Positions 22,501 to 27,504 of a stretch of 64,000 nucleotides of DNA are shown here, one piece after another. This DNA comes from Candidatus Omnitrophota bacterium (GTDB lineage Bacteria; Omnitrophota; Omnitrophia; Omnitrophales; Aquincolibacteriaceae), in NCBI GenBank assembly GCA_030698625.1, contig JAUYMS010000019.1, positions 1 through 64,000 of the forward strand, given 5' to 3'. The notes beneath the pieces were generated by a model. That model did not search any database, had not been told where the DNA came from, and saw only the letters and a program-made list of their open reading frames with translations. Position 1 is the stretch's first letter; each line of letters starts with the position of its first letter. A program made the translations under genes and the position numbers.

Positions 22501-25500
22501 GGAAGAAGCCCGGGTCGTGGGGGCTCCGCGGGAAGAGACCGCTCGGGCCTTCGACTTTCATGGTGCGTTAGAACCCCGTGATGAAGGCAAGGTGCGGATG
22601 GTGGGTTCTTATACCATCGGAGATTCCGGTATTCCTCTTGAGGCCGCGACGGCCATAGCCGTGAAGCGAGTGGATTATGAACATATTGAAACGGTCACCC
22701 TGAGTTTCGGAGAAGGAGATCAGGCCATAACCCTCTCTGTCGACGACCCCTTTCTCTTGTTTTCTGCGGAGATATCACCCGGGACGGTTGTGACGCTTGA
22801 AGCGGAAGGAAGCCGGGAAGAGGTTGTGTCTTTGATTCAAGCCCTTGAGGCGATTACGGGCGCCGCGGCGAATTCCGAAACTGCCCCGATTTTTAACCGG
22901 GTCGAGGCACCTGCCGCTGAACAGGCAAGAACAGCGGTCGAGTTTTTCGGCACAGCCGAGGATTTAGATGAAGGTGTGATTCGCGTGGTGCAGCCCTACC
23001 GCGCCGGGCCGGATGGGATACCGCCGGACATTGCCAATAGAATCGTCCAAGCGCGGGGTGAATACGGCAAGATTACGACAGCGAATATCCATGTAGGCGA
23101 GGGCGATCAGGCCTTTGCCGTAAACATGAGTGAGTCCTTCATGTTGGTGGGCGCCGAAATTGCTCCGGGTGCCAAAGTGGAGCTTGAATTAGTCGGGCCC
23201 CGCGACGATGTGAGTAAATTATTTCAATATCTTGAAACCTTTTTCACGCCGCAGCGGTCCGAGTTGAGGACGGACGAGGAAACCTACGATAGTCTGGAGA
23301 CCCTAGTGCAGCGTGCCGAGCGCGGCGAATTTCACGAACTTTTTGCGCAGATTACCTTGGACCTTCCCTTCATCGATAATCCGAAGGAAGAAGCGGCAAA
23401 GAAACAATTGGCGGCACTTCGAGTCTTGATCAAGGCCGCAGATATCGAGCTTCCTGAGGCTGTTTACCTCGCCTTTACATTGGAGCCGTCTGATTTCGAA
23501 TTCCCTTCGTGGGCTGACAGCCTTTATCGGTATGGCCGTTCAGAAGTCAATCAGAGCCTGACGTATCGCACGCGAAATTTTGCCGCAACGTACGATCGAT
23601 GGCTCAAGGCCTGGTTTGAAGATCCGGGAAATCCGAGACATGCCCGGGGCCGCGGTTCGCTCAAGGCTGAATACGATAGTCTGAAAGCACTCGGGCCGAA
23701 GCGGTTTCGCGAAGTCCTTGAGGGCCGTGACGGCGGTTGGGAGTTTGACATACGCGAAGAATTTTTAACCCAAAAGGGTTTTGATGAGACTACGGCAAAC
23801 TATATTGCGAGTCTCGACGAACCAGAGCAACCGGCTGACGAAGCCGCCGGTGAGGCCGAGCGCTCGGAGCTCAAGCCGCGCGGCGCTATCATAGCCGATG
23901 TGCAGATGGGATTGCAGTACGGAATCGATCGGAACGACATCCTTGAAGGTATTCGGACGGGATTCAATGAGGATCTCGCAGTGCTGAAACGCAGACCGCC
24001 TGCCGAATTTCATGGGGCCTACGCTATCTTGTTAGAAGAGACGATACGGGCAATCTATTTCGCTTATGAATTTGATCCGGAGGAAATTGCGGTGATTGCC
24101 TTGGGCAGTCTTTCGCGCATGGCGACGCCTTTTGGTACCGATATTGACCTCTTGATTCTGCTCAGTGAGGAAGCGGCCGGGGATGCGGCGAACCGACGTC
24201 AGCTAACCGGCAAGCTGCGCGAGTTCGTCGAAGATGTGGACGCCATCGTACCGTTCGGCGCTGATTTTCCGGCAAAAATCAAGACGGCGGAGGGCCCGAT
24301 CGATATTCCCACCGTGGCGGAACTCAAGGCGCATATTGATCAATTTGAGGGGGTCGGAATTTCGAGTCTGTTGGACAACCGATATCTTTCAGGTAATCAA
24401 GCGATATACGACCAATTTAGGTATGACGTAGGTCCCGCCGCGGCGTGGCAGCAGGAGGTGTGGTTCGCGTTGGATATTGAGACTCCGGGAAATGAAAGCG
24501 GCGCGAACGTACCGGCGCCCATGCGTTTGTTTCGAACCGTCGGAAAGTTGCTCGAGCGTCTGAATGAACTTCCGGATAAAGAGCTTACGTTTGTGGGCGG
24601 CAAGGTAGACGACATTTTCAATGAGTTTGGAGTGCAGGCACCCCACGACCGCTCGCATATCATTGACACGGTTCTTAATGAGCGCGACCGGATCGGTTTC
24701 GGTCAAGAAGGGGAATACGCCATTTTGAACCTTATCAATCACTATCTCCTTGACGGGCTCGATCGGAGGGTGAAGGTCGTTCCCTTCGTTTTGGAAGACT
24801 ACAAGATCAAAAACGGGCCCTCCGGCCTCAAAGTTTTGAGTTTGCTCGGCTATATAGGAAGAACCGTGAAGGGGCTCGACACATGGGAGTGGCATTCCGA
24901 AACGGAGGGCCAGCGGGTTTTCGGCGACTTGGTTCGCATACTCCGTGAGAAGGGCTTCGACTGGTTCGAAGTAGAGGCCGACCGGGAAAGCCGTGAGGAG
25001 AGTGCGCTCTATGCCAGCCGGTATTTCGGGCGAGAGCTGACAGAGGACGAGGATCTTACGGTTGTCGAGACACAACAGTTTCTGTTGCGGCTGAGGACAG
25101 CATCCAATTTGGCCTGGGAAGAAAAACTCGGCGCTGAGATGGCGACGGCACGCGAAAGCAGTAATCCGGTTCTTCAAGAAGAAGTCAAGCGGCACAAAGA
25201 TCATTATATGCACGGGCAAATCGGTGAGCGAGTTGCTGAGCTCTTGGGTTTTCCGGATAAAGAGACGGTTCGGGACAGGATCGTGAGAAGTCATTTCTTT
25301 GTGCAGGCGCTTGCGACTCGTATCATCGACCGAGTCGGTGACGACCGGTCAGAGTTGAGGCAAGTCGAACCCGAAAACCTTGCGGAGGCTTATGAGAGTG
25401 TCCTCCTGGCGGTCATCGCGGCGCAGCGCGCGACTCCGGAAGCCGTTAGTTCACTCGTGACTGCGATTCGTGCGAAGGGAATCACCGGCGAGGAGGACTC

Positions 25501-26335
25501 GGGCGGTGTTGCTCAGGAACTTTTCGACGTCCTCACGACACGGCTTGCCGCACTTGCGGCCGCTTTAGAGCCGACCGCTTTTAAGGATGCCGCAGTGCGT
25601 CCCGGCGTCTATGAGCGCAGTCTGACTTTTCAGCTTGAGCATCCCGAATATGTGCTTCGTCACGCTCAATTCCTATATGAAAGCCCGGTATTGCTCGAGA
25701 GTCTGATTCATGCTTATTTGCAGGTTAATTCGCAGCTCAATTTCTCGTTTGTGATTCCGGTGCCCGAAAACCGGGAGGTTCAGCGCTGGCTTGTCCTTTT
25801 CCTCGCCAAACTGAATGATGTCATCAACTCCGGCCGGTATCGATCGGGTCAGATTCAAGCCCATATCGGGCTTCTCGGTTCCGGAGGGCAGTTTGAATCC
25901 GTCCGGCCGTTTCTCGGCCAACTCAAGGCACTTCAGTTGGAAAAGCTGATCGATGTCAGCGAAATCCGCTCGGATACCGCCGAGACGACGCGTGCGCTGA
26001 ACAAGTTTATCGGGCCGCAGGGGAATACCCTGCTGTTTACATCGGACGCCGCTCACTACGATTCCCTCACACGGCAGGTGAACCGGGAGCAGCAGTACCG
26101 GGTGATACAACTCGAAGACCTCCTCTTTTCCGAGGCCTTTCCGATAGCGACACTACTCATCTTTGAGGTCGCGGGTATTAATGAACTGACCAAAGAGCTG
26201 CTCGAAGGCCTTCCGAATCAACTGCCCGTCCAGGACAAGGTGGGCATCCGCAACGGCCACCTCGTCATCTTTGAATCGGCCCGCGAGCTCGTACTCGAAG
26301 CCACCGCCGCCGAACTCATCGCCGCCATGGCGTAA
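10472..26335 (+). CDS. Giant multidomain protein, 5287 aa (PTS Enzyme I/HPr-like, two nucleotidyltransferases, membrane regions)
   Basis: One uninterrupted frame of 15,864 bases with ATG at 10472 preceded by GGGAG. Residues 1-39 form a Sec-type signal or anchor ending AMA-A. Recognisable regions in order: TraB/Tiki-like (70-495), HAD-like (700-1050), hydrophobic segment (1075-1135), uncharacterised (1140-1535), hydrophobic segment (1540-1590), HEAT repeats (1610-1700), multi-span membrane region with HEVAH (1755-2080), poly(A)-polymerase-type nucleotidyltransferase (2165-2390), uncharacterised (2400-2690), ACT-like plus helical region (2750-3200), Enzyme I-like (3240-3720), HPr-like repeats (3815-4255), GlnD-like (4470-4960), unknown C-terminus (4965-5287). 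Eight RSEL(R/K) motifs punctuate it. Codon use resembles the neighbours and there are no internal stops, so it is maintained by selection. It appears to be transcribed alone. The overall function is unknown; PTS- and GlnD-like parts suggest phosphotransfer or nucleotidyl signalling, but a catalytic role is unproven. Cellular topology is unclear. Confidence 0.85.
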   Translation: MEKISTFNFIPFKRSIAAFVALALCLTQVFIPSPEAMAAETVADRMEVAAISADKISVPQELGYVTDHYTGSREKLVVFMQDAHANGSAQVSIAGLISHFRETYGIQTVALEGVEGELDSTLFRAYPNRQALESVFNGYMQAGELSGAAVASVLQKDSGSYIGIEDWKLYEAGVRSYLEAQRLRGPYEHEATLLREGLEGLKAQKFSHDALQLAGQLRRAEGHPGELLSVIKFLAERQRPDPETYPILSALYAKITAEEIHDDYSLDREIQELAARLKTHVRAVKDVRMFHGKLQAWKTGRLDRGGFAHYLSSILEAAEVPDLSAKLQRLIDDQDVLDSTKGQGFAAEYDAFADAVKAAVYTSAVEQDLDRIETRIHAVEKLGSLEIARAGWENLGVHEVQPVKLLTEDDDLLSFSAGVDAFVTRLAADFQPFVQFYDIAVAREKVFSDELTSLLSRGDEDKVLFLGGGFHAEGMMETLRERGISYVLIAPKISEVPEDSRYQNHMRGRVSWSEYFEVTHGRVNLFNAFSRAAVDRLLGEDPSRETLKHWRDGIIRALTRESRVGQASRYTRFLDEAVLRQANPQALGELSDKWHAELETFIQKLQVLERQNQITEAKVAELLNHPTSVAPGANASLRPDASLFPFHTVVSEAAIATQPQQAAPVIADAAAGRSELRAVFGKQEQDWSLIDTQVTLAEILGRNAGVDQLIIVANNSGTLVEAREIPMDNATLARLSYLLGEEGVHLVVNTGDPYKDLSGITHADLIAKLKAPDKAEQRKRYHVIAQGGAIAAEFDDSGELKTRQRVEDWSLEERISYVRALINVFYEEIKKRHSIWNELLSDIEDAQVEAARRDTLARLDAHEREGTWNLAPEDTEFRFSLVPDFLRDAIGLSPLEVPFIHEEGTMVNVDLDSHSTLRSNEFFRDLAKAAHETISKATAVYTSFGDRWINLSRTNKLNGVKETIENQVFPQLDRNKKTLVVVLGDAGNDIPTLSLDFPNHPNVKVLPIFLNPDPVFAPLLPDHSYVTKQPRLEGAAPVFQYLATLPGSPVRLAPVLSLARWKDARPGLTRRQRVTRTLLAASLIAVPAAAFIIAASLAEAITMQVLGQALNLGIKVGFAYAVILGIVVLAREMRIRTPEPVRRNYGFSLNQTDAGKGLENIIRETLGHVDLTLPEIVRIKLDRDIVYDRDRDNGLTLAAVSTIRERSNELQNYPESGQRLTVTYEESPDVVIERETVSRTVPLTIVIGSWNERLMDMLRKRSRIYQLRDPENSTAVELTVQRFANESGRVVLAYDEAYADSPAIAFLENSFLASAKQVGRLEYPGHELRLREWRTSVGHQIDRKLRQAYPQGELDMLRSELRLAKEVIYPGIRAGFHIALDQDDVSGRVIRDLQGAALRNEIVEAETFMSSETKSLLGSVRLRLIEPSMPAERGFVYFRNRGSYQVTYTPEAENDIYIPVALWNWALANPHALAALLQRNIYYSTADAVSEKVAAAAEREADPDGQLRKMIDRLIRHAEREVYKSEKVWKGVPNFFRGPVAFALKIVLPVVKAMDFIAWAALSIFLVPGAGIVNLLLYGVALLAHLVTGETIIARQVRAPSRSGLDLQQWLRIHLGFGAETRTENVRAVLRDRDRGRYPILIKALLDEEAVVRRAAAEAVGELNLAGARFILRRVAANDRHPLVRSTAAEALVKLKTASRPKPVNLNRPAARSELRNVPSQVRGWFRANLDELRNAYEEHKVLGIVELLGREIERARTISVTLFTLVILPVTLASFFALGVPLSFLFGHEVAHAVVHGFFITVFIQAWAYILRAIGKIKERSYDLRTAEGRQNSAKLAGNLLLAGVAVTGVLLSGLPIHIRLILKSALHVFLATLHTFGLAPDTSLTSSDARRLAAKEGASISMVFSAGLIDLSFIFLAGFGWGFVNFYEILKHNYASRPDRAAKSRLEALLWRTEDISMNAMESVIDFVGNVVARSLTWVANRATSSVGLITISAFAFTLLTYGFTAALIAAVVVALGTSALVFATLRQFGRINPMLRILGHQYAYNSILPPVAYGLLRLPILVRDGINRLVGFSLAAITGGYRRFQDARSVFRRRFRAAKQITAFYALSIILEAGVREFRKPNPDTIVIAKKFLQGETEAVYRQRSELRTDQDAVDPMDVGFEPPAGEIETLELTRSAVIAMVPQLVLAFEAMKARGLEIRAFGGAVRGLAFATQFDYPLPISELDIGVPVQAIMGDQFDDMMAAERDYEELVSRRERKMGHPIEHLQFHETPEFNMGFVLRESLEWSISKFWLEYESDRKRYLLKGKQDWVDDLRNKRLRLVGNQFLEFDRLPKLLDQALQYLRLGFVIDEESLKAIEQAAADSKEVRYEAIRKEITEKLADVRLRMESVTADAEPSQVLSEFYPKANVVRDWAFSGPSEDDRRRLVELRREYLTTRYGSEGALDRYKNGGSRYEGFYHRGNEWLLKAPKKGALLPSMVGDIALGAEIGGGIFAPYFTVSHDVLTHHGLDVTPEGEIDGSREWMVQKVAFSLKALFYYLKEQWNGSADEERRAQIAADVQLLFQEWRRLVYRGWALGILLSDPTIANAGLTAEGDVLHIGVSFDQTWMRFFKGSTSAADLANNANRNWLTQLFGSELAREWYGPGLDGFFFDVLWPSEGGGTASRAVAEDNRAPVFGPGEEEEVRAAFLASVKDRSELRSDNRTETIYDRLERKEQQAREILRAQYPGDLVLEDFFRNFFAGFSVGHLLSNTVTAERLAHEISLLYEMFIEYIAGDAPEYFMSVKAFNPDEIHELPGDADFTTILVMAQNRKHLHSDVEEAVEDFGVRVIERHQYTIFNPNTQAEVSVFAIEVEHKERKGKLSSTERDSVRTAIEGVLLNTMKHGHEEVRLAGSSKLKHAIKQATAAPLRTPTDKIEDVALDIYAELRGTDDINNPEKVLEILNRDLKRFNEAIKNILRKLEFLPKTLGVEPEQVKPIREYLEALQTETLQLALIPRISVKQHRQDALSIFLHIVQKEVDEAMTSDDSISRRGLTLAQVRFVEAAVYDEMQKSFSYLDMTRHHSEEAQLREAEAQVRRFKEALARALSGDRGESIEASLENLEAILDGSGLDDEISGIAGVKGAIADVARDVIRRIGINEGGGMSAAPIVEWNEGQEPGQALQQINPKAEYAIIQAVIPYVEAAERNLSEAKGGMAKKAAREDRARAHELRTIFDDAAAMLVASNGYDAIDSLGTINEKQPVVLFAHGNLNPFKLKRLFLRYNIVAIVANKGTVGSHWVFVAEQRAKAVPVLFLDSGETDVTGDTIFGHEVIVDGGGTLILDPSEDTKEEYKPKIEKVENYAVVARALAQRRTGISVAANADTPEEVENAVENGAEHIGLVRTEYLFGMDNRPLREFLRAYVAGSEDLEAKRQALVDEFEGTFRELALSAQGREVTIRMYDFANPDTDSKTAELVLNQYNPDKKYGPAYYKTPIGRALLEIENEAALRANARLDKPTIKVLFPLFRHPVDLARYLEIEDKYVADGGLRDLSMMQIYKLSKLYRADAEFMDRVFNDVKKRLLEPEGGKPAPIADAAKQTKVKGTKEGIMLEMIEGISLLNILVDLFDFISIGTNDLTVSLFRSYGITRDGNRYLSQIVSTHLNPVVLRAIAYIAGQAKSAGVSCSVCGTLGGFEQFLPFAIGLDNLALSVSLGLIPELKHEIRGLEKADAEIFRELYPDGEKYDHSSFNDELEKAAVKLAEAILAGNEDFAMDKAAAEVIERVRQAQQESTEFHETLTAVLDGNFEDTAESEDEYTVEMDRRSTAGQTGEHVTRTLDVMVGLTGVHFLPVQAFRPFIKEGMTAVLNRRSFRGIGEATFDLKTVKALDVLSNRTPGYHIMELAVTGDSGDVDEFVNAVLRWRDHRADGELFLAAEFVRGEYTLRGELPAEAFAAVLADQPDYKDFTAKLEVPEADGGQYLEPVDLRDAAKVAGLNLQPGTLLTFYLRGENAESVLGKLEAAAGDSLEPVEEARVVGAPREETARAFDFHGALEPRDEGKVRMVGSYTIGDSGIPLEAATAIAVKRVDYEHIETVTLSFGEGDQAITLSVDDPFLLFSAEISPGTVVTLEAEGSREEVVSLIQALEAITGAAANSETAPIFNRVEAPAAEQARTAVEFFGTAEDLDEGVIRVVQPYRAGPDGIPPDIANRIVQARGEYGKITTANIHVGEGDQAFAVNMSESFMLVGAEIAPGAKVELELVGPRDDVSKLFQYLETFFTPQRSELRTDEETYDSLETLVQRAERGEFHELFAQITLDLPFIDNPKEEAAKKQLAALRVLIKAADIELPEAVYLAFTLEPSDFEFPSWADSLYRYGRSEVNQSLTYRTRNFAATYDRWLKAWFEDPGNPRHARGRGSLKAEYDSLKALGPKRFREVLEGRDGGWEFDIREEFLTQKGFDETTANYIASLDEPEQPADEAAGEAERSELKPRGAIIADVQMGLQYGIDRNDILEGIRTGFNEDLAVLKRRPPAEFHGAYAILLEETIRAIYFAYEFDPEEIAVIALGSLSRMATPFGTDIDLLILLSEEAAGDAANRRQLTGKLREFVEDVDAIVPFGADFPAKIKTAEGPIDIPTVAELKAHIDQFEGVGISSLLDNRYLSGNQAIYDQFRYDVGPAAAWQQEVWFALDIETPGNESGANVPAPMRLFRTVGKLLERLNELPDKELTFVGGKVDDIFNEFGVQAPHDRSHIIDTVLNERDRIGFGQEGEYAILNLINHYLLDGLDRRVKVVPFVLEDYKIKNGPSGLKVLSLLGYIGRTVKGLDTWEWHSETEGQRVFGDLVRILREKGFDWFEVEADRESREESALYASRYFGRELTEDEDLTVVETQQFLLRLRTASNLAWEEKLGAEMATARESSNPVLQEEVKRHKDHYMHGQIGERVAELLGFPDKETVRDRIVRSHFFVQALATRIIDRVGDDRSELRQVEPENLAEAYESVLLAVIAAQRATPEAVSSLVTAIRAKGITGEEDSGGVAQELFDVLTTRLAALAAALEPTAFKDAAVRPGVYERSLTFQLEHPEYVLRHAQFLYESPVLLESLIHAYLQVNSQLNFSFVIPVPENREVQRWLVLFLAKLNDVINSGRYRSGQIQAHIGLLGSGGQFESVRPFLGQLKALQLEKLIDVSEIRSDTAETTRALNKFIGPQGNTLLFTSDAAHYDSLTRQVNREQQYRVIQLEDLLFSEAFPIATLLIFEVAGINELTKELLEGLPNQLPVQDKVGIRNGHLVIFESARELVLEATAAELIAAMA
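10679..11956 (+). other. TraB/ChaN/Tiki-like region of the giant protein
   Basis: Residues about 70-495. It opens with VVFMQDAHANGSAQVSIAGLI and VALEGVEGELD, and closes with VLFLGGGFHAEGMMETL. The His-containing opening, EG motif and GGxH near the end are the layout of the Tiki/TraB/ChaN superfamily. Members bind haem or act as metal-dependent proteases; no activity can be assigned here. Confidence 0.5.
12569..13621 (+). other. HAD-like phosphatase region with altered motif I
   Basis: Residues about 700-1050. Motif IV is clear (GDAGNDIPTL, residue 984 onward) and the tail resembles Cof-type HAD phosphatases. Motif I, normally DxDGT, reads ANNSGTLVE near residues 712-719, so the nucleophilic and acid/base Asp residues are replaced. 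Probably non-catalytic or a binding domain. Confidence 0.55.
15299..15571 (+). other. HEAT-repeat region of the giant protein
   Basis: Residues about 1610-1700: two to three HEAT/PBS-type repeats such as LIKALLDEEAVVRRAAAEAVGEL followed by LRRVAANDRHPLVRSTAAEALVKL. They follow a hydrophobic segment (1540-1590) and end at an RSELR motif (1712). Likely a protein-interaction surface. Confidence 0.7.
15734..16711 (+). other. Multi-span membrane region with an HEVAH motif
   Basis: Residues about 1755-2080 contain at least six hydrophobic stretches. The first is followed by FLFGHEVAHAVVHG, with HExxH at residues 1789-1793 in a hydrophobic setting, as in site-2-type (M50) intramembrane proteases. 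The second M50 motif (NxxPxxxLDG) is not seen, so protease function is only a possibility. Confidence 0.5.
16964..17641 (+). other. Poly(A) polymerase / CCA-transferase-type nucleotidyltransferase region
   Basis: Residues about 2165-2390. AFGGAVRGLAF (G2206) matches the GGxVRD head motif and ISELDIGV (D2228) the DxD strand. DWVDDLRNKRLRLVGNQFLEFDRLPKLLDQALQYLRLGFVI follows the head-domain/neck layout of CCA-adding enzymes. In GGxVRD the Asp is Gly, and DxD is ELD, so catalysis is uncertain. Confidence 0.6.
20189..21631 (+). other. PTS Enzyme I-like catalytic region of the giant protein
   Basis: Residues about 3240-3720. A phosphohistidine-type loop GTVGSHWVF places His at 3280. The TIM-barrel part has VAANADTPEEV, GAEHIGLVRTEYLFGM, VTIRMYDFANPDTDSK, GIMLEMIEGI, FISIGTNDLT and SVCGTLGG with Cys at 3669. 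These correspond in order to Enzyme I's RTEFLF, RTLDIGGDK, GIMxE, FFSIGTNDL and CGExAGD motifs, so the PEP/Mg-binding residues and active Cys are mostly kept, with local changes. A helical stretch upstream (IADVARDVIRRI) resembles the HPr-binding domain. Confidence 0.7.
21914..23236 (+). other. Tandem HPr-like repeats of the giant protein
   Basis: Residues about 3815-4255. The first unit, VGLTGVHFLPVQAF, keeps the HPr-type His (H3828) with Arg changed to Leu. Three further units of about 85-105 residues follow, the last two clearly related to each other (SFGEGDQAITLSV and HVGEGDQAFAVNM; AEISPGTVVTLEAEG and AEIAPGAKVELELVG). The later repeats lack the phospho-His. Placement directly after an Enzyme I-like region supports an HPr origin. 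Confidence 0.5.
23879..25351 (+). other. GlnD/DUF294-type nucleotidyltransferase region
   Basis: Residues about 4470-4960. ALGSLSRMATPFGTDIDLLILL (G4545, D4557, D4559) is the GSxxRxExxPxSDxDLL motif, with Glu replaced by Ala but both metal-binding Asp retained. Further on, QQFLLRLRTASNLAWEEKL and GQIGERVAELLGFPDKETVRDRIVRSHFFVQA mirror the helical linker of GlnD. No HD domain follows. Confidence 0.65.
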
Positions 26336-26357
26336 ACAGAGATACCCTTCCCACGGG

Positions 26358-26386
26358 TTGCAAGATGCCTCATTCGCTGATAAGAT
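26358..26386 (+). promoter_or_regulatory. prfB operon promoter, predicted leaderless
   Basis: TTGCAA (26358-26363), 17-base spacer ending TGA, TAAGAT (26381-26386), then 9 bases to the prfB ATG at 26396. The space before the ATG is pyrimidine-rich and holds no Shine-Dalgarno sequence. Confidence 0.65.
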
Positions 26387-26395
26387 GTCTCCCTT

Positions 26396-27500
26396 ATGGA
26401 AGAAATCATCCGCGAACTAACCGAAAAAGTTGACTATCTCAAAGAGAAGCTCCAAGAGATAAGGGGGTATCTTTGACGTCGACTCACGAGACAAAGAAAT
26501 AACTGCCCTCACCGAAAAGATGTCCCAGCCCAATTTCTGGGACCGACCCCAAGAAGCCCAGTCCGTCGTTGAAAAACTGAAGATCCTAAAAAAGGTCGTC
26601 GACCCGTGGAAAAAGGGCCATCGGGACGTCGCCGATGTCGCCGAGCTTCTTGGCATGCTCGATGAAAATCAGGGGGAAGAAATAGCGGACATACGCGCAG
26701 AGATTGAGCGCCTGATCCGTGAGGTCGACAACCTGGAGTTTCAGCGGCTCCTGTCCGGACCGAACGACAGCCGGAGCGCGATCTTGAGCCTTAATGCAGG
26801 GGCGGGAGGCACGGAGTCGTGTGATTGGGCCGAGATGTTGCTCAGGATGTATCTTCGGTGGGCAGAGAAGCATGATTATAAAATGCAGATTGTCGATGTC
26901 CTCTCCGGCGAAGAAGCGGGAATCAAGAGCGCGACCGTTATGATTCAAGGACCCTATGCCTTTGGCTATCTAAAAGCGGAAGTCGGAGTTCACCGCTTGG
27001 TCCGCATTTCTCCTTTTGATTCGAATAAACGCCGCCATACCTCGTTTGCGTCTGTGGACGTGATCGCCGAAGTCGATGATGCCGTTGAAATTGAAGTGAA
27101 GGATGCGGATTTGCGCATCGATACCTACCGCGCCGGCGGTGCGGGAGGGCAGCACGTCAATAAAACCGAAAGTGCGGTCCGTATCACACATCTCCCCACG
27201 AAGGTTGTTGTGCAGTGTCAGAATGAACGGTCGCAGCATCAGAATAAGCAGGTTGCGATGAAACTCTTGAAGGCGCGCCTTTATGAGAGACGTATGAAGG
27301 AGAAAGATCAGGAGATGAAGAATCAGTACGGGGATAAAATGGAGATCGCGTGGGGTTCACAGATTCGCTCCTATGTTTTCCATCCGTATACGATGGTGAA
27401 GGATCATCGTACCGATGTCGAAACCTCCAACGGCCAGGCCGTCATGGACGGCGACCTCGATGAATTTATACAGGGGTATCTCAAAAAAACGGTAAAATAA
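26396..27500 (+). CDS. prfB: Peptide chain release factor 2, with programmed +1 frameshift
   Basis: Translation begins at ATG 26396 ([15 protein letters not shown]), meets an in-frame TGA at 26474-26476 after 26 codons, and resumes +1 as [12 protein letters not shown] to the stop at 27498-27500, giving about 367 residues, the RF2 norm. Diagnostic motifs: SPF codon-recognition tripeptide in [15 protein letters not shown], and GGQ in [19 protein letters not shown], which triggers peptidyl-tRNA hydrolysis. RF2 reads UAA and UGA, so the in-frame UGA makes its own level control translation. It heads a unit with secA 4 bases downstream. Conceptual translation needs a join: 26396-26473 and 26475-27500. 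Confidence 0.95.
26462..26477 (+). promoter_or_regulatory. prfB recoding signal (internal SD plus CTT-TGA-C)
   Basis: AGGGGG at 26462-26467, a three-base spacer TAT, then CTT TGA C at 26471-26477. This is the classical RF2 autoregulatory frameshift site; the internal Shine-Dalgarno element and slippery CTT are identical to the Escherichia coli arrangement. Confidence 0.95.
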
Positions 27501-27504
27501 ACCT

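Larger units (their letters stand above)
12488..25360 (+). repeat. Eight dispersed RSEL(R/K) pentapeptide motifs in the giant protein
   Basis: Exact motifs at residues 673, 1358, 1712, 2147, 2698, 4262, 4464 (RSELK) and 4959; base starts 12488, 14543, 15605, 16910, 18563, 23255, 23861 and 25346. Codons differ between copies (for example CGT-TCG-GAA-CTG-CGT against AGG-TCC-GAG-CTT-CGC), so the conservation is at protein level. Most copies sit in Ala/Pro/Gly/Asp/Glu-rich linkers between recognisable regions. Confidence 0.85.

Noticed and set aside
24389-25294. 301-codon open frame on the minus strand inside the giant gene
   Set aside because: It lies opposite the GlnD-like region, has no family resemblance and arises from codon bias of the plus strand.
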